Assembly (NCBI RefSeq): GCF_008704995.1
Contig: NZ_CP023747.1
Location: 4,805,501-4,869,500 of the forward strand
Length of the DNA: 64,000 nucleotides
DNA from: Streptomyces nodosus
GTDB lineage: Bacteria > Actinomycetota > Actinomycetes > Streptomycetales > Streptomycetaceae
Direction of reading: 5' to 3'
The translations under genes and the position numbers were made by a program. This document shows positions 52,150 to 60,468 of the stretch, piece after piece. The stretch's first letter is position 1, and every line of letters begins with the position of its first letter. Under the pieces are notes generated by a model, which saw nothing but the letters and a program-made list of their open reading frames with translations, ran no database searches and was not told the origin of the DNA.

Positions 52150-54249
52150 TTGAGTCGTGAAACTGACAGTTCGTCCGCCGGAGCCAACGGGCGTGGAGGA
52201 GCCGCGTACCCGTCCGGGACGCCACCGTACGGGACCCCCATGGCCTCCGAGGACGGCGTCGACGGAGGCCCTTCGGCCACGCCGTCCGAGGACCGCAAGA
52301 CCGAGACCACACTGACGACCCGAATCCGGATCAACATCCCCGGATCCCGGCCCATTCCGCCGGTCGTCGTGCGCACGCCCGTCGCCGACGCCGAGGGTGC
52401 CGAAGACGCCGGGAGCACCGACGACGCCGAGCCCACCCGGCCCGCGAGCACCGTCAGCGCGCTCAGCACCCTCGACAGCCCCCCGGAGCAGCCCTCCGCG
52501 CCGGCCGAGGAGAAGACCAGCGACTGGTTCGCGCCCCGCAAGTCCGCGAACAAGAACCCCCAGGGCGGCGCTCCGGCCAACGGCGCCGGGCTGCCCGGTG
52601 GTTCCGGCGCACCGGGACTGCCGAGCGGCACCTCGGGCGCGCCGGGTGTCCCCGGCGCACGACCCGGCGGCGGCCCCGGCGGCGCGAGCCCGTTCGGCGC
52701 GCGCCCCGGTGGAACGGGTGGCGCGGGGCTTCCGGGCGCCGCAGCCGCGGGATCGGTCGCGCCGGGGCACGGCGGCGGCACCGGCTCCTTCGACGTGTCC
52801 GACGCGGTGGCGGCCAGCACCGCCTCGCTGCCGATCATCGGCGGCGAGAGCGACAAGCCCCGCCCGGACGATCTGGCGTTCTTCTCCGACCCGGAGCCGG
52901 GTCCCACCGGCCCCACCGGTGGCCCCGTCACCGGTGACGGACCGGTCGTCCCCGCCCCGGGCCCCACGCCCGGCGGCCCCGGCCGCAACGTCCCCGGCAC
53001 GGGCCCCGGAGGACCGGGCGGGCCCGGAGCCGCCGGCCGACGGCGTCCCGGCGCCGGGCTCAGCGACGACACCGCGGTCCTCACCCCGCAGAAGCAGGCC
53101 CCGGGATCGGGCGTCCACGGCTTCGGCGGCCCCGGCGACGACGCCCTGAGCAAGACGGCCCCCACCGGTATGCCGGCCGTCCCGCAGGGCGCCCGGATCG
53201 GCTCGTTCACGGACCCCAACCCTCTCGGAGCGGGGGCGCACCCGGCCCCGAGGCCGCCCGCGCCCGCGCAGAACTCCGCCGGCGCGAAGCCCGCCAAGAA
53301 GAAGGGCCGCAACAAGCTGGTCCTGCTGGTCGGAGCCGTGGTCGTGGTCGCCGGTGTCGCCTACGGCGCCGGGCTGCTGATGAACCACTCCGATGTGCCG
53401 AAGGGCACCAGCGTGCTCGGCGTCGACATCGGCGGCAGCACCCGCGACGAGGCGGTCCAGAAGCTGGACGCCGCGCTGGGCAGCCGCACGGGCAAGCCGC
53501 TCCAGCTGAAGGTCGAGGGCAAGTCGGTCACCCTCAAGCCGGAGCAGGCGGGCCTCCAGCTCGACAGCAGGGCCACGGTCTCGGCCGCCGCGGAGAGCGA
53601 CTACAACCCGGTGTCGGTGATCGGCTCCCTGTTCGGTCAGGAGCGCGTCGTCAGCCCCGTGATACCGGTCGACCAGGAGAAGCTGCAGGCCGCCCTGGCG
53701 GGCATGGCCGGCGGTGCCGGATCGATGACCGAGGGCACCATCAAGTTCGAGTCCGGCAAGGCCGTCGCCGTGTACGGCAAGCCGGGCAAGGGCATCGACG
53801 CCGCCGGTTCCACCGCCGCCGTCCAGGAGGCGTACCGCACCCAGGTGGAGACCGGTGTCTCGGCGCCCGTCACGGTGCCCACCACCACCCGGCAGCCCAC
53901 GGTGACCGACGCCGAGGTCGACCGGATGATGAAGACGTTCGCCGAGCCGGCGATGTCCGGCAAGGTGACCGTCATGACGGACGCGGCGCACTCGGTGCCG
54001 CTCAGCCCGGAGAACTCCCTGTGGAGGTTCATCGGCGTCAAGGCCATCGACGGCAGGCTGGTCGAGACCTACGACAAGGCGGCCCTGCAGGAGCTGTACG
54101 GCCACGCCTTCGACGACGTCCTGATCACCCGTGGCACCGGGCAGAAGACGGCGGTCACGGTGGAGGACGTGATCGGCGCCCTGCGGCCGGCCCTGCTCGG
54201 CAAGACCGCGGCGGCCCGCGTCGGCACCATCGAGACGGACCCCAGCTAG
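52150..54249 (+). CDS. Large envelope protein with disordered N-terminus and PG_binding_4-type repeats
   Basis: A 699-residue protein. The first ~380 residues are cytoplasmic and low-complexity (Pro/Gly/Ala, with GPTGPTGGPVTGDGP and similar). One membrane helix at about 387-410 (NKLVLLVGAVVVVAGVAYGA). The outer ~290 residues have PKGTSVLGVDIGGSTRDEAV, then SVTLKPEQAGLQLDSRATVS, the fold of the putative peptidoglycan-binding domain found with VanW-like proteins, and a repeat of that pattern near the C-terminus (SLWRFIGVKAIDGRLVETYD). No VanW domain follows. TTG 52150 with GGGAGAACCTGCC; no better in-frame start exists ahead of the conserved acidic N-terminus. Confidence 0.85.
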   Translation: MSRETDSSSAGANGRGGAAYPSGTPPYGTPMASEDGVDGGPSATPSEDRKTETTLTTRIRINIPGSRPIPPVVVRTPVADAEGAEDAGSTDDAEPTRPASTVSALSTLDSPPEQPSAPAEEKTSDWFAPRKSANKNPQGGAPANGAGLPGGSGAPGLPSGTSGAPGVPGARPGGGPGGASPFGARPGGTGGAGLPGAAAAGSVAPGHGGGTGSFDVSDAVAASTASLPIIGGESDKPRPDDLAFFSDPEPGPTGPTGGPVTGDGPVVPAPGPTPGGPGRNVPGTGPGGPGGPGAAGRRRPGAGLSDDTAVLTPQKQAPGSGVHGFGGPGDDALSKTAPTGMPAVPQGARIGSFTDPNPLGAGAHPAPRPPAPAQNSAGAKPAKKKGRNKLVLLVGAVVVVAGVAYGAGLLMNHSDVPKGTSVLGVDIGGSTRDEAVQKLDAALGSRTGKPLQLKVEGKSVTLKPEQAGLQLDSRATVSAAAESDYNPVSVIGSLFGQERVVSPVIPVDQEKLQAALAGMAGGAGSMTEGTIKFESGKAVAVYGKPGKGIDAAGSTAAVQEAYRTQVETGVSAPVTVPTTTRQPTVTDAEVDRMMKTFAEPAMSGKVTVMTDAAHSVPLSPENSLWRFIGVKAIDGRLVETYDKAALQELYGHAFDDVLITRGTGQKTAVTVEDVIGALRPALLGKTAAARVGTIETDPS

Positions 54250-54320
54250 TCCGTCCGCCGCGCGTGCACCGCGCGCCCGTACGACGTCCGTCCCCCGTAC
54301 CCCTGCCGTGGGTGCGGGGG

Positions 54321-54334
54321 ATGACATCTGTCAT
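54321..54334. promoter_or_regulatory. Inverted repeat ATGACA-TC-TGTCAT, candidate response-regulator site
   Basis: A perfect 6-bp dyad with 2-bp spacer, 60 bp before the ABC ATPase start. LuxR/NarL-type regulators bind such dyads, and the operon ends with one (57253). Confidence 0.55.
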
Positions 54335-54393
54335 GCCGAAGGCGCGACGGGCGACACTGCCCCCGGGGCGCCCGGCGCGCCGACGATGGGGGC

Positions 54394-55317
54394 ATGACGA
54401 CGACAGCTGCGGCCGCCGGACCGGTGGCCGCGTTCGACCAGGTGATCAAGGCCTACGGTGACGTCCGGGCCGTGGACGGACTGACCCTCGCACTGCACCC
54501 CGGCGAGACGGTGGCCCTGCTCGGCCCCAACGGAGCGGGCAAGTCCACCACGCTCGACCTGCTCCTCGGGCTCAGGAATCCGGACCGAGGCTCGGTACGG
54601 GTGTTCGGGACCGGCCCGCGTGAGGCCATCGTCGCCGGGCGGGTGGGCGCCATGTTGCAGAGCGGCGGCCTGATGGACGAGGTCACGGTCGCGGAACTGG
54701 TCGGGCTCGGCTGCGCCCTGCACCCCCGGCCGTACCCGGTCGCCGACGTGCTGGCCCGCGCGGGCATCTCGAAGATCGCCGGCCGCAAGGTCGACAAGCT
54801 CTCCGGCGGCCAGGCCCAGCGGGTCCGCTTCGCGCTGGCCACCGCGGGAGCCAACGATCTGATCGTGCTCGACGAGCCGACCACCGGCATGGACGTCTCC
54901 GCCCGCCGGGCCTTCTGGTCCACCATGCGCGAGCAGGCCGACCAGGGACGTACGGTCCTGTTCGCCACGCACTACCTCGAAGAGGCCGACGCGATCGCGG
55001 ACCGCGTGCTCGTCCTGCACCGCGGCCGGCTCCTGGCCGACGGCACCGCCGCCGAGATCAAGGCGAAGGCCGGCGCCCGCCGGGTCTCCTTCGAGCTGGA
55101 GGGCCCGATCGACGAGGCCCCGCTACGCGCCCTGCCCTGTCTGAGCGCGATCGACATCTCCGGGCAGACCGTCCGCATCCGCTCCACCGACGCCGACACC
55201 ACCGTCCACGCCCTGTACGGCATCGGCGTCCGCCCCCGTAACCTCGAGGTCGCCGGGCTCGGGCTCGAGCAGGCTTTCGTCGCCCTCACCGAGGCCGAGG
55301 AGGCCAGGCAGTCATGA
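54394..55317 (+). CDS. ABC transporter ATPase (ABC-2 drug/lipid exporter type)
   Basis: A 307-residue ATPase. Walker A GPNGAGKST, signature KLSGGQAQRVRFALATAG, Walker B LIVLDEPTTGMD, switch FATHYLEEADAIADRV. The C-terminal ~80 residues form the extra domain common in DrrA-like exporters (RVSFELEGPIDEAPLRALPC). Together with the next gene it makes an exporter, probably for a drug, lipid or peptide. ATG 54394. The stop overlaps the permease ATG (ATGA). Confidence 0.94.
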   Translation: MTTTAAAAGPVAAFDQVIKAYGDVRAVDGLTLALHPGETVALLGPNGAGKSTTLDLLLGLRNPDRGSVRVFGTGPREAIVAGRVGAMLQSGGLMDEVTVAELVGLGCALHPRPYPVADVLARAGISKIAGRKVDKLSGGQAQRVRFALATAGANDLIVLDEPTTGMDVSARRAFWSTMREQADQGRTVLFATHYLEEADAIADRVLVLHRGRLLADGTAAEIKAKAGARRVSFELEGPIDEAPLRALPCLSAIDISGQTVRIRSTDADTTVHALYGIGVRPRNLEVAGLGLEQAFVALTEAEEARQS

Positions 55318-56054
55318 ACGCCCTCATCACGCTGGAACTCACCCGCGCCCTGCGCAACCGCAAGTTCCTGTTCTTCTCGGTGATCTACCCCTCGGTCCTG
55401 TTCCTGCTCATCGCGGGCCAGGCCGACGGCACCACCGAGATCGACGGCACGGGCCTGACCCTGCCGACCTACATGATGGTCTCCATGGCCTCCTTCGGCG
55501 CCCTGACCGCTGTGCTGATGGGCAACAGCGAGCGCATCGCCAAGGAGCGCGAGAGCGGCTGGGTGCGGCAGCTGCGGCTGACCACGCTGCCGGGACGCGG
55601 CTATGTCCTCGCCAAGACCGCCGGCGCCGCCGTGGTGAGCCTGCCGTCCATCCTGATCGTCTTCGTGGTGGCAGCGGCCGTCAAGCAGGTCCGTCTGGAG
55701 AGCTGGCAGTGGCTCGCCCTCACCGGCGCGATCTGGGCGGGCAGCCTGGTCTTCGCCGCGCTCGGCGTGGCCATCGGCTATCTCGCCAGCGGTGACGCGG
55801 TCCGCCCCGTCACGATGATCACCTACTTCGGGCTGTCGATGCTGGGCGGCCTGTGGATGCCGGCGACCACCTTCCCGCGCTGGCTCCAGCGCATCGCCGA
55901 ATGGCTGCCCACCCACGCGTACGCTGCACTGGGGCAGGCCATCGAACAGAGCCGGGCGCCGCACGCACGGGACATCGCGATCCTGGTCGTCTCCTTCGCC
56001 CTCTTCGCGGGCGGCGCGGCCTGGCTGTACCGGAAGGACACCCTGAAGGCGTGA
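55314..56054 (+). CDS. ABC-2 type permease
   Basis: A 246-residue permease with six hydrophobic segments: FLFFSVIYPSVLFLLIAGQA, TYMMVSMASFGALTAVLM, the cytoplasmic RIAKERESGWVRQLRLTTLP, then VVSLPSILIVFVVAAAV, MLGGLWMPATTFPRWLQRI and DIAILVVSFALFAGGAAWLY. ATG 55314 in overlap with the ATPase gene. Partner of that ATPase; the two-component genes follow without gap. Confidence 0.93.
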   Translation: MNALITLELTRALRNRKFLFFSVIYPSVLFLLIAGQADGTTEIDGTGLTLPTYMMVSMASFGALTAVLMGNSERIAKERESGWVRQLRLTTLPGRGYVLAKTAGAAVVSLPSILIVFVVAAAVKQVRLESWQWLALTGAIWAGSLVFAALGVAIGYLASGDAVRPVTMITYFGLSMLGGLWMPATTFPRWLQRIAEWLPTHAYAALGQAIEQSRAPHARDIAILVVSFALFAGGAAWLYRKDTLKA

Positions 56055-56059
56055 ACGCC

Positions 56060-57256
56060 ATGACGGACGACCCGCGGTCCGGCGCGGTCCGGCCGGAGCG
56101 GCTGCCGCGCTGGGGGCAGCCGCCCCGCAACCGGCGCGAGCTGCTGCGCAAGTCGCTGTGGATCGGCATCTGGCTGGTCTTCCTCAGCTCGCCGGTCCAC
56201 GACCTCGTCTCCGGGCACCACACCGCCGGCGGCATCGTGGGCGGCTCGCTGGGCCTGGTGGCCTTCGTCTGGCTCTATGTGGCGCTGGTCTTCCGGAACA
56301 TGTCGGGCAGGCCGCTCCCGCGGCGGCCGGTCGTCCTCCTCCTGGTCGTGCTCGGCGCGCTGGCGGCCCTGCTCTGCCTCACGCTCGGTCCGCACTGGCT
56401 CGGTCTGTTCGTCTATGTCTCCGTCGCCTGCGGGGCGACCCTGCCGTTGCAGACGGCGTACTGGGCGATCGGGGCGACCGCCGCCCTGATGTGGCTGGTG
56501 GGGCTGCACGTCGGCGAGGACGTCGCCCGGGACCTGGTCCTGCTGGTGGTGCTGATCGGGTTCGCGATGACCGGAGTCGGCCAACTGGTCCGCACGACGG
56601 TCGAGCTGCGCAAGGCCCGCGCCACCGTCGCCCAGCTCGCCGCCAACGAGGAACGGCTGCGGCTGGCCCGCGATCTGCACGATCTGCTGGGCCACTCGCT
56701 CTCCCTGATCACGCTGAAGAGCGAGCTCGCCGGCCGGATGCTCCCCGGCCGGCCCGACGAGGCCGCCCAGCAGGTCGCGGACATCGAACAGGTCAGCCGG
56801 CAGGCCCTGGTCGACGTCCGTGAGGCGGTGACCGGCTACCGGCGCCCGCGGCTGGCCTCCGAGCTCGCGGGCGCCCAGGTCGCGCTGACCGCCGCCGGGG
56901 TCGTCGCGGACGTGCCCGTGGAACCGGACCTCACCGAGATCCCCGAGGAGAGCGAGTCCGCCCTCGCCTGGGCGCTGCGCGAGGCGGTGACCAATGTCGT
57001 ACGGCACAGCGGCGCCGGGCGCTGTGCGGTGGAGGTGCTGAGGCGGCAGACCCTGGACGGCCCGCTGCTGGAGCTGTCCGTCGAGGACGACGGCTCGGGC
57101 GGCTCGGGCGAGACCCCCGGGAACGGACTGACGGGCCTGGCCGAGCGGCTGGCGAAGGCCGGTGGGACGCTGCAGGCGGGCCCCGTCAGGCATGGCTTCC
57201 GGCTGGTCGCACGCGTGCCGGCCGGACCCGCGGGACACATAGGATCCGGGGCATGA
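56060..57256 (+). CDS. NarL-family sensor histidine kinase (HisKA_3)
   Basis: A 398-residue kinase. Four to six membrane segments lie in residues 33-178. Phospho-acceptor His207 in RLARDLHDLLGHSLSLITLK, HisKA_3 type. ATPase: REAVTNVVRHSGAGRCAVEV (N box), SVEDDGSGGSG and GNGLTGLAERLAKAGG. Similar DesK/LnrK-type kinases sense membrane state or membrane-active drugs. ATG 56060 has GAAGG ten bases upstream; GTG 56051, overlapping the permease stop (GTGA), is an alternative. The stop overlaps the response regulator ATG. Confidence 0.93.
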   Translation: MTDDPRSGAVRPERLPRWGQPPRNRRELLRKSLWIGIWLVFLSSPVHDLVSGHHTAGGIVGGSLGLVAFVWLYVALVFRNMSGRPLPRRPVVLLLVVLGALAALLCLTLGPHWLGLFVYVSVACGATLPLQTAYWAIGATAALMWLVGLHVGEDVARDLVLLVVLIGFAMTGVGQLVRTTVELRKARATVAQLAANEERLRLARDLHDLLGHSLSLITLKSELAGRMLPGRPDEAAQQVADIEQVSRQALVDVREAVTGYRRPRLASELAGAQVALTAAGVVADVPVEPDLTEIPEESESALAWALREAVTNVVRHSGAGRCAVEVLRRQTLDGPLLELSVEDDGSGGSGETPGNGLTGLAERLAKAGGTLQAGPVRHGFRLVARVPAGPAGHIGSGA

Positions 57257-57867
57257 GCCGCACGATCAAGGTCCTGCTCGCCGAGGACCAGTCGATGGTC
57301 CGGGAGGCGCTGGCCGCCCTGCTGGGCCTGGAGGAGGACATCGAGGTCGTCGCCCAGGTCGCCCGGGGCGACGAGGTGCTCGCGGCGGCCCGCGCCCGCC
57401 CGGTCGACGTGGCCCTGCTGGACATCGAGATGCCCGGCGCCACCGGGATCGAGGCGGCGGCCGCACTGCGCCGCGAGCTTCCGGCGCTCAAGGTGGTCGT
57501 GCTCACCACCTTCGGACGCCCCGGCTATCTGCGCGCCGCCATGGAGGCGGGCGCCGACGCCTTCCTGGTCAAGGACGCCCCCGCGGCCCAACTCGCCGCG
57601 GCGGTACGCACGGTGCTCGCCGGGGAGCGTGTCATCGACCCCACGCTGGCGGCCGCCGCTCTGGCCGACGGCGCCAATCCGCTGACCGACCGCGAACGCG
57701 AGATCCTGCGCGCCGCGGCCGACGGCTCCACCAACGCGGAACTCGCCGCGGCCCTGCATCTGTCCCAGGGCACGGTCCGCAACTACCTCTCCACGGCGAT
57801 CCAGAAGCTGGCGGTGCGCAACCGGGCGGAGGCGGTCCGGATCGCCCGCGAGAAGGGCTGGCTGTAG
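57253..57867 (+). CDS. NarL/LuxR-type response regulator
   Basis: A 204-residue regulator. Receiver: VLLAEDQSMVREAL, phospho-acceptor Asp57 in VALLDIEMPG, Lys in AFLVKDAPA. LuxR-type HTH at the end: PLTDREREILRAAADGSTNA, ELAAALHLSQGTVRNYLSTA. Partner of the kinase directly upstream (ATGA overlap). It likely activates the exporter operon through the dyad at 54321. Confidence 0.95.
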   Translation: MSRTIKVLLAEDQSMVREALAALLGLEEDIEVVAQVARGDEVLAAARARPVDVALLDIEMPGATGIEAAAALRRELPALKVVVLTTFGRPGYLRAAMEAGADAFLVKDAPAAQLAAAVRTVLAGERVIDPTLAAAALADGANPLTDREREILRAAADGSTNAELAAALHLSQGTVRNYLSTAIQKLAVRNRAEAVRIAREKGWL

Positions 57868-57904
57868 CGCCCCGGCGCTGAAGCGGCCCCTAGCCGAGCC
57901 GCGC

Positions 57905-58777
57905 CTAGTTGAGCCGCGCCCGCGCCGCCCCCGCCTGCCCGCGCAGCCGCTCCGCCGCGTCCGGGTCCACCGCCGACACCACCTCCGCATAGGCGTCGAA
58001 CTCGGCGGCGCCGCCCAGGAAGTCCCCGCGCTGCACAAGGAGCCGGGCGCGCTCGTAGCGCAGCCGGGCCGGATGCGAGGGCAGGGACAGGGACAGCTCC
58101 ACCGCCCACAGGGCGACGTCCGACCGCTCCGGCCGGGCGGCGGCCCAGGCGCGGATGTTGTTGAGGATCCGCTCCACGACATCGAGCGGATCGGCGGGCG
58201 CGAGCATCGACGGGTCGAGCGGCGCGCCCGTGGCCCCGGCGACCAGCAGCTCCGCGTCACCGCCGGTCAGCACCCGGCCCCCGTCGAAGGGATCGGCCAG
58301 CACCTGGTCGTCCGGCGGACCGAAGCCGACCACGAAATGACCGGGCAGGGCGACCCCGTACACCGGACCGCCCGCCCGCCGCGCCACCTCCATCCACACC
58401 ACGGACAGCAGGATCGGCAGCCCGCGGCGCCGCCGCAGCACCTCGTGCAGCAGTGAGGACTCCAGGTGCTGGTAGTCCGCGCCGCATCCGTGGAACCCGT
58501 GGCGGCCGCCCAGATGGTCGGCGAGCGTGGCGGCCCAGGACCGCGGCCCGCCCGGCGCGAAGGGCACCTGACCGGCCAGCCGGTCCAGCTCGATCTGCGC
58601 GGCGTCCATTCCGGCCTCGTCCAGGGTCGCGTCCGCCGCCGCGCCCACCAGCAGACAGAGGGTCACCAGGTCGGGCCGCGCGGAGCGGGTCTCCTCGCCG
58701 AACAGCCGCCGCACCTCGGCGGCGCGTTCCGGTTCCGGGGGTTGCAGGGCGTGCATGGGAGTCTCGAAACCTCTCAC
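57905..58777 (-). CDS. SirB1-type transglutaminase-like/TPR protein
   Basis: A 290-residue protein. The transglutaminase-like N-terminal domain has GFHGCGADYQHLESSLLHEV, RRRRGLPILLSVVWMEVAR and YGVALPGHFVVGF, the SirB1 signature, then a C-terminal TPR-like part (LSLPSHPARLRYERARLLVQ, GDFLGGAAEFDAYAEV). The Cys (HGCG) and His (PGHF) of the transglutaminase-like site remain. Function in actinobacteria is unknown. GTG 58777 overlaps the stop of the upstream gene (GTGA); ATG 58756 is an alternative seven codons later. Confidence 0.88.
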   Translation of the reverse strand: MRGFETPMHALQPPEPERAAEVRRLFGEETRSARPDLVTLCLLVGAAADATLDEAGMDAAQIELDRLAGQVPFAPGGPRSWAATLADHLGGRHGFHGCGADYQHLESSLLHEVLRRRRGLPILLSVVWMEVARRAGGPVYGVALPGHFVVGFGPPDDQVLADPFDGGRVLTGGDAELLVAGATGAPLDPSMLAPADPLDVVERILNNIRAWAAARPERSDVALWAVELSLSLPSHPARLRYERARLLVQRGDFLGGAAEFDAYAEVVSAVDPDAAERLRGQAGAARARLN

Positions 58778-59883
58778 GGGCCGACGGTGCCCGGGGCGCC
58801 GGTGCCCGGGCCGTCCGCGGCCGGGGCGCTAGTGTCCGGGGTGCTCGCCTCGTCCGGGCCGCCGGGGCCGTCCGGCTCCCGGTAGTGGTGATACGCATGA
58901 TGTGCCCCGAAGCCCAGCCGCGCATACAGCGCCCGGGCACCCGTGTTGTCCGTCTCCACCTGGAGCCAGGCCGCCGAGGCGCCCTCGTCGAGCGCCTGCC
59001 GGGACAGCGCGGCCAGCACCGCGGTGGCCAGGCCCCGCCGGCGCTGCTCCGGGGCCACCTCGACCGCCGCGAACCCGGCCCACCGCCCGTCCACCACACA
59101 GCGTCCGATCGCGGCCGGAGGGGCGCCCTCCGCCACTCCGGGCACCGTGGCGAACCACACCGAGGGCCCGCCGCCCAGCACCCGCAGCGCGGCCTCGCCG
59201 AGCCCCCCGCGCCGGTAGCGGGCCAGCCAGGCCTCGTCGGCGGTGCGGGAGAGCAGGACCCCCGCCGTTTCGTGGTCCGCCACGGGCGCGAGCTCACCGG
59301 TCCACACCTCGGCGGTCACCTCCCGGGTCCAGCCCCGGCTCTCCAGCTCCGCACAGAGCGTCTCCTGGGTGTCCTCCGCCCCGGTCGCGAGCTGCAGCCG
59401 GGCGGGCAGCCCACGGGCCGCGTACCAGCGCCGTACGGCCGTCAGCGCCTCGTCCAGGGGCAGCCCCGGGTCGCCGAGCGGCAGCACCGAGTTGGCCCGG
59501 CGGGTGAATCCGGCGGCGGCGCGCAGCTCCCACGCGCCGAGCCGCTCGTGCTCCAGGGGCGGCCAGCCCCGGGCGCAGATCCGCGCCAGCTCCCCGTACG
59601 AGGCCACCGGACCCCGGCGGCGGCCCGGAGCACCCGCGCGGGAGCCGCCGGCGGCCGGGACGACCTTGCCGGCAACCAGCGAGGACTCCGATATCCGGAC
59701 GCTCTCCCCGTTCCGTCGTGTGATCAGCAGCACACCACGGTCCCATGATGTGAGAACCCCGACCGTGTCGGTGAACTTCTCACCCGTGGCGCCAGGTTCG
59801 TTCCACCGCCGTACGGAGACGCGTTTTCCCACGTCAGCCGCGGTGATGCGGACCTCGAGCCGCGCACCCGCAGAGATTTCCAC
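58774..59883 (-). CDS. GNAT acetyltransferase with N-terminal SH3-like extension
   Basis: A 369-residue protein. The first ~75 residues look like a small beta barrel (LEVRITAADVGKRVSVRRWN, TDTVGVLTSWDRGVLLITRR), found in a group of actinobacterial acetyltransferases. The C-terminal GNAT domain has FAAVEVAPEQRRRGLATAVL with the R-R-R-G-L-A acetyl-CoA loop and ALYARLGFGAHHAYHHYREP. Substrate unknown. GTG 59883. Its last base overlaps the SirB1-type gene, forming a two-gene operon. Divergent from the ferredoxin gene. Confidence 0.88.
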   Translation of the reverse strand: MEISAGARLEVRITAADVGKRVSVRRWNEPGATGEKFTDTVGVLTSWDRGVLLITRRNGESVRISESSLVAGKVVPAAGGSRAGAPGRRRGPVASYGELARICARGWPPLEHERLGAWELRAAAGFTRRANSVLPLGDPGLPLDEALTAVRRWYAARGLPARLQLATGAEDTQETLCAELESRGWTREVTAEVWTGELAPVADHETAGVLLSRTADEAWLARYRRGGLGEAALRVLGGGPSVWFATVPGVAEGAPPAAIGRCVVDGRWAGFAAVEVAPEQRRRGLATAVLAALSRQALDEGASAAWLQVETDNTGARALYARLGFGAHHAYHHYREPDGPGGPDEASTPDTSAPAADGPGTGAPGTVGP

Positions 59884-60023
59884 AGGTCAGTTCACCCCTC
59901 GTGTTCGGATCATGCCCAAGAACGGAGATACTAGGTGCGGGCATCGACGACGCCGCGCTCCCGCGCGCCAGGCGGCGGAGCCTGAGGAGGCCCGCCAGCG
60001 CCCTACCGAGGAGGAACGACAGC

Positions 60024-60344
60024 GTGACCTACGTCATCGCAGAGCCTTGTGTCGACGTCAAGGACAAGGCGTGCATCGAGGAGTGCCCGGTCGACTGCAT
60101 CTACGAGGGCCAGCGGTCCTTGTACATCCACCCGGACGAATGCGTCGACTGTGGGGCCTGTGAGCCGGTCTGCCCGGTCGAGGCCATCTTCTACGAGGAT
60201 GACACTCCCGAGGAGTGGAAGGACTACTACAAGGCGAACGTCGAGTTCTTCGACGAGCTCGGCTCGCCCGGTGGCGCCAGCAAGCTGGGGCTGATTGAGC
60301 GCGATCACCCCTTCATCGCGGCGCTGCCCCCGATGAACCAGTAG
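60024..60344 (+). CDS. fdxA: 7Fe ferredoxin (3Fe-4S/4Fe-4S)
   Basis: A 106-residue ferredoxin. First cluster EPCVDVKDKACIEECPVDC, second DECVDCGACEPVCPVEAI: the C-x7-C-x3-CP and CxxCxxCxxxCP patterns of seven-iron ferredoxins. The ~45-residue C-terminal extension (EWKDYYKANVEFFDELGSPG) is typical. Electron carrier for cytoplasmic reductases. GTG 60024 with GAGGAGGAACGA. Single gene closed by a good terminator. Confidence 0.96.
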   Translation: MTYVIAEPCVDVKDKACIEECPVDCIYEGQRSLYIHPDECVDCGACEPVCPVEAIFYEDDTPEEWKDYYKANVEFFDELGSPGGASKLGLIERDHPFIAALPPMNQ

Positions 60345-60367
60345 GCGGCCGCACACCCGTGTCGCCC

Positions 60368-60405
60368 CGGTCCCGTGCGGTGCCTCTGTGCACCGCACGG
60401 GACCG
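60368..60405 (+). terminator. Intrinsic terminator after fdxA
   Basis: A perfect 16-bp stem, cggtcccgtgcggtgc with gcaccgcacgggaccg, around ctctgt, followed by ttgttttt. The clearest classical rho-independent terminator in the window. Confidence 0.9.
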
Positions 60406-60468
60406 TTGTTTTTGGTGCCCGTACGCTCGTAGCGGGAGCCCGTCGTCCCAGAAAGTGAGCCGATCCCC

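Noticed and set aside
51400..54327. Minus-strand open frame of about 975 codons opposite the envelope protein
   Set aside because: Gly/Arg-rich antisense of the low-complexity region; it also crosses two other genes and non-coding DNA.
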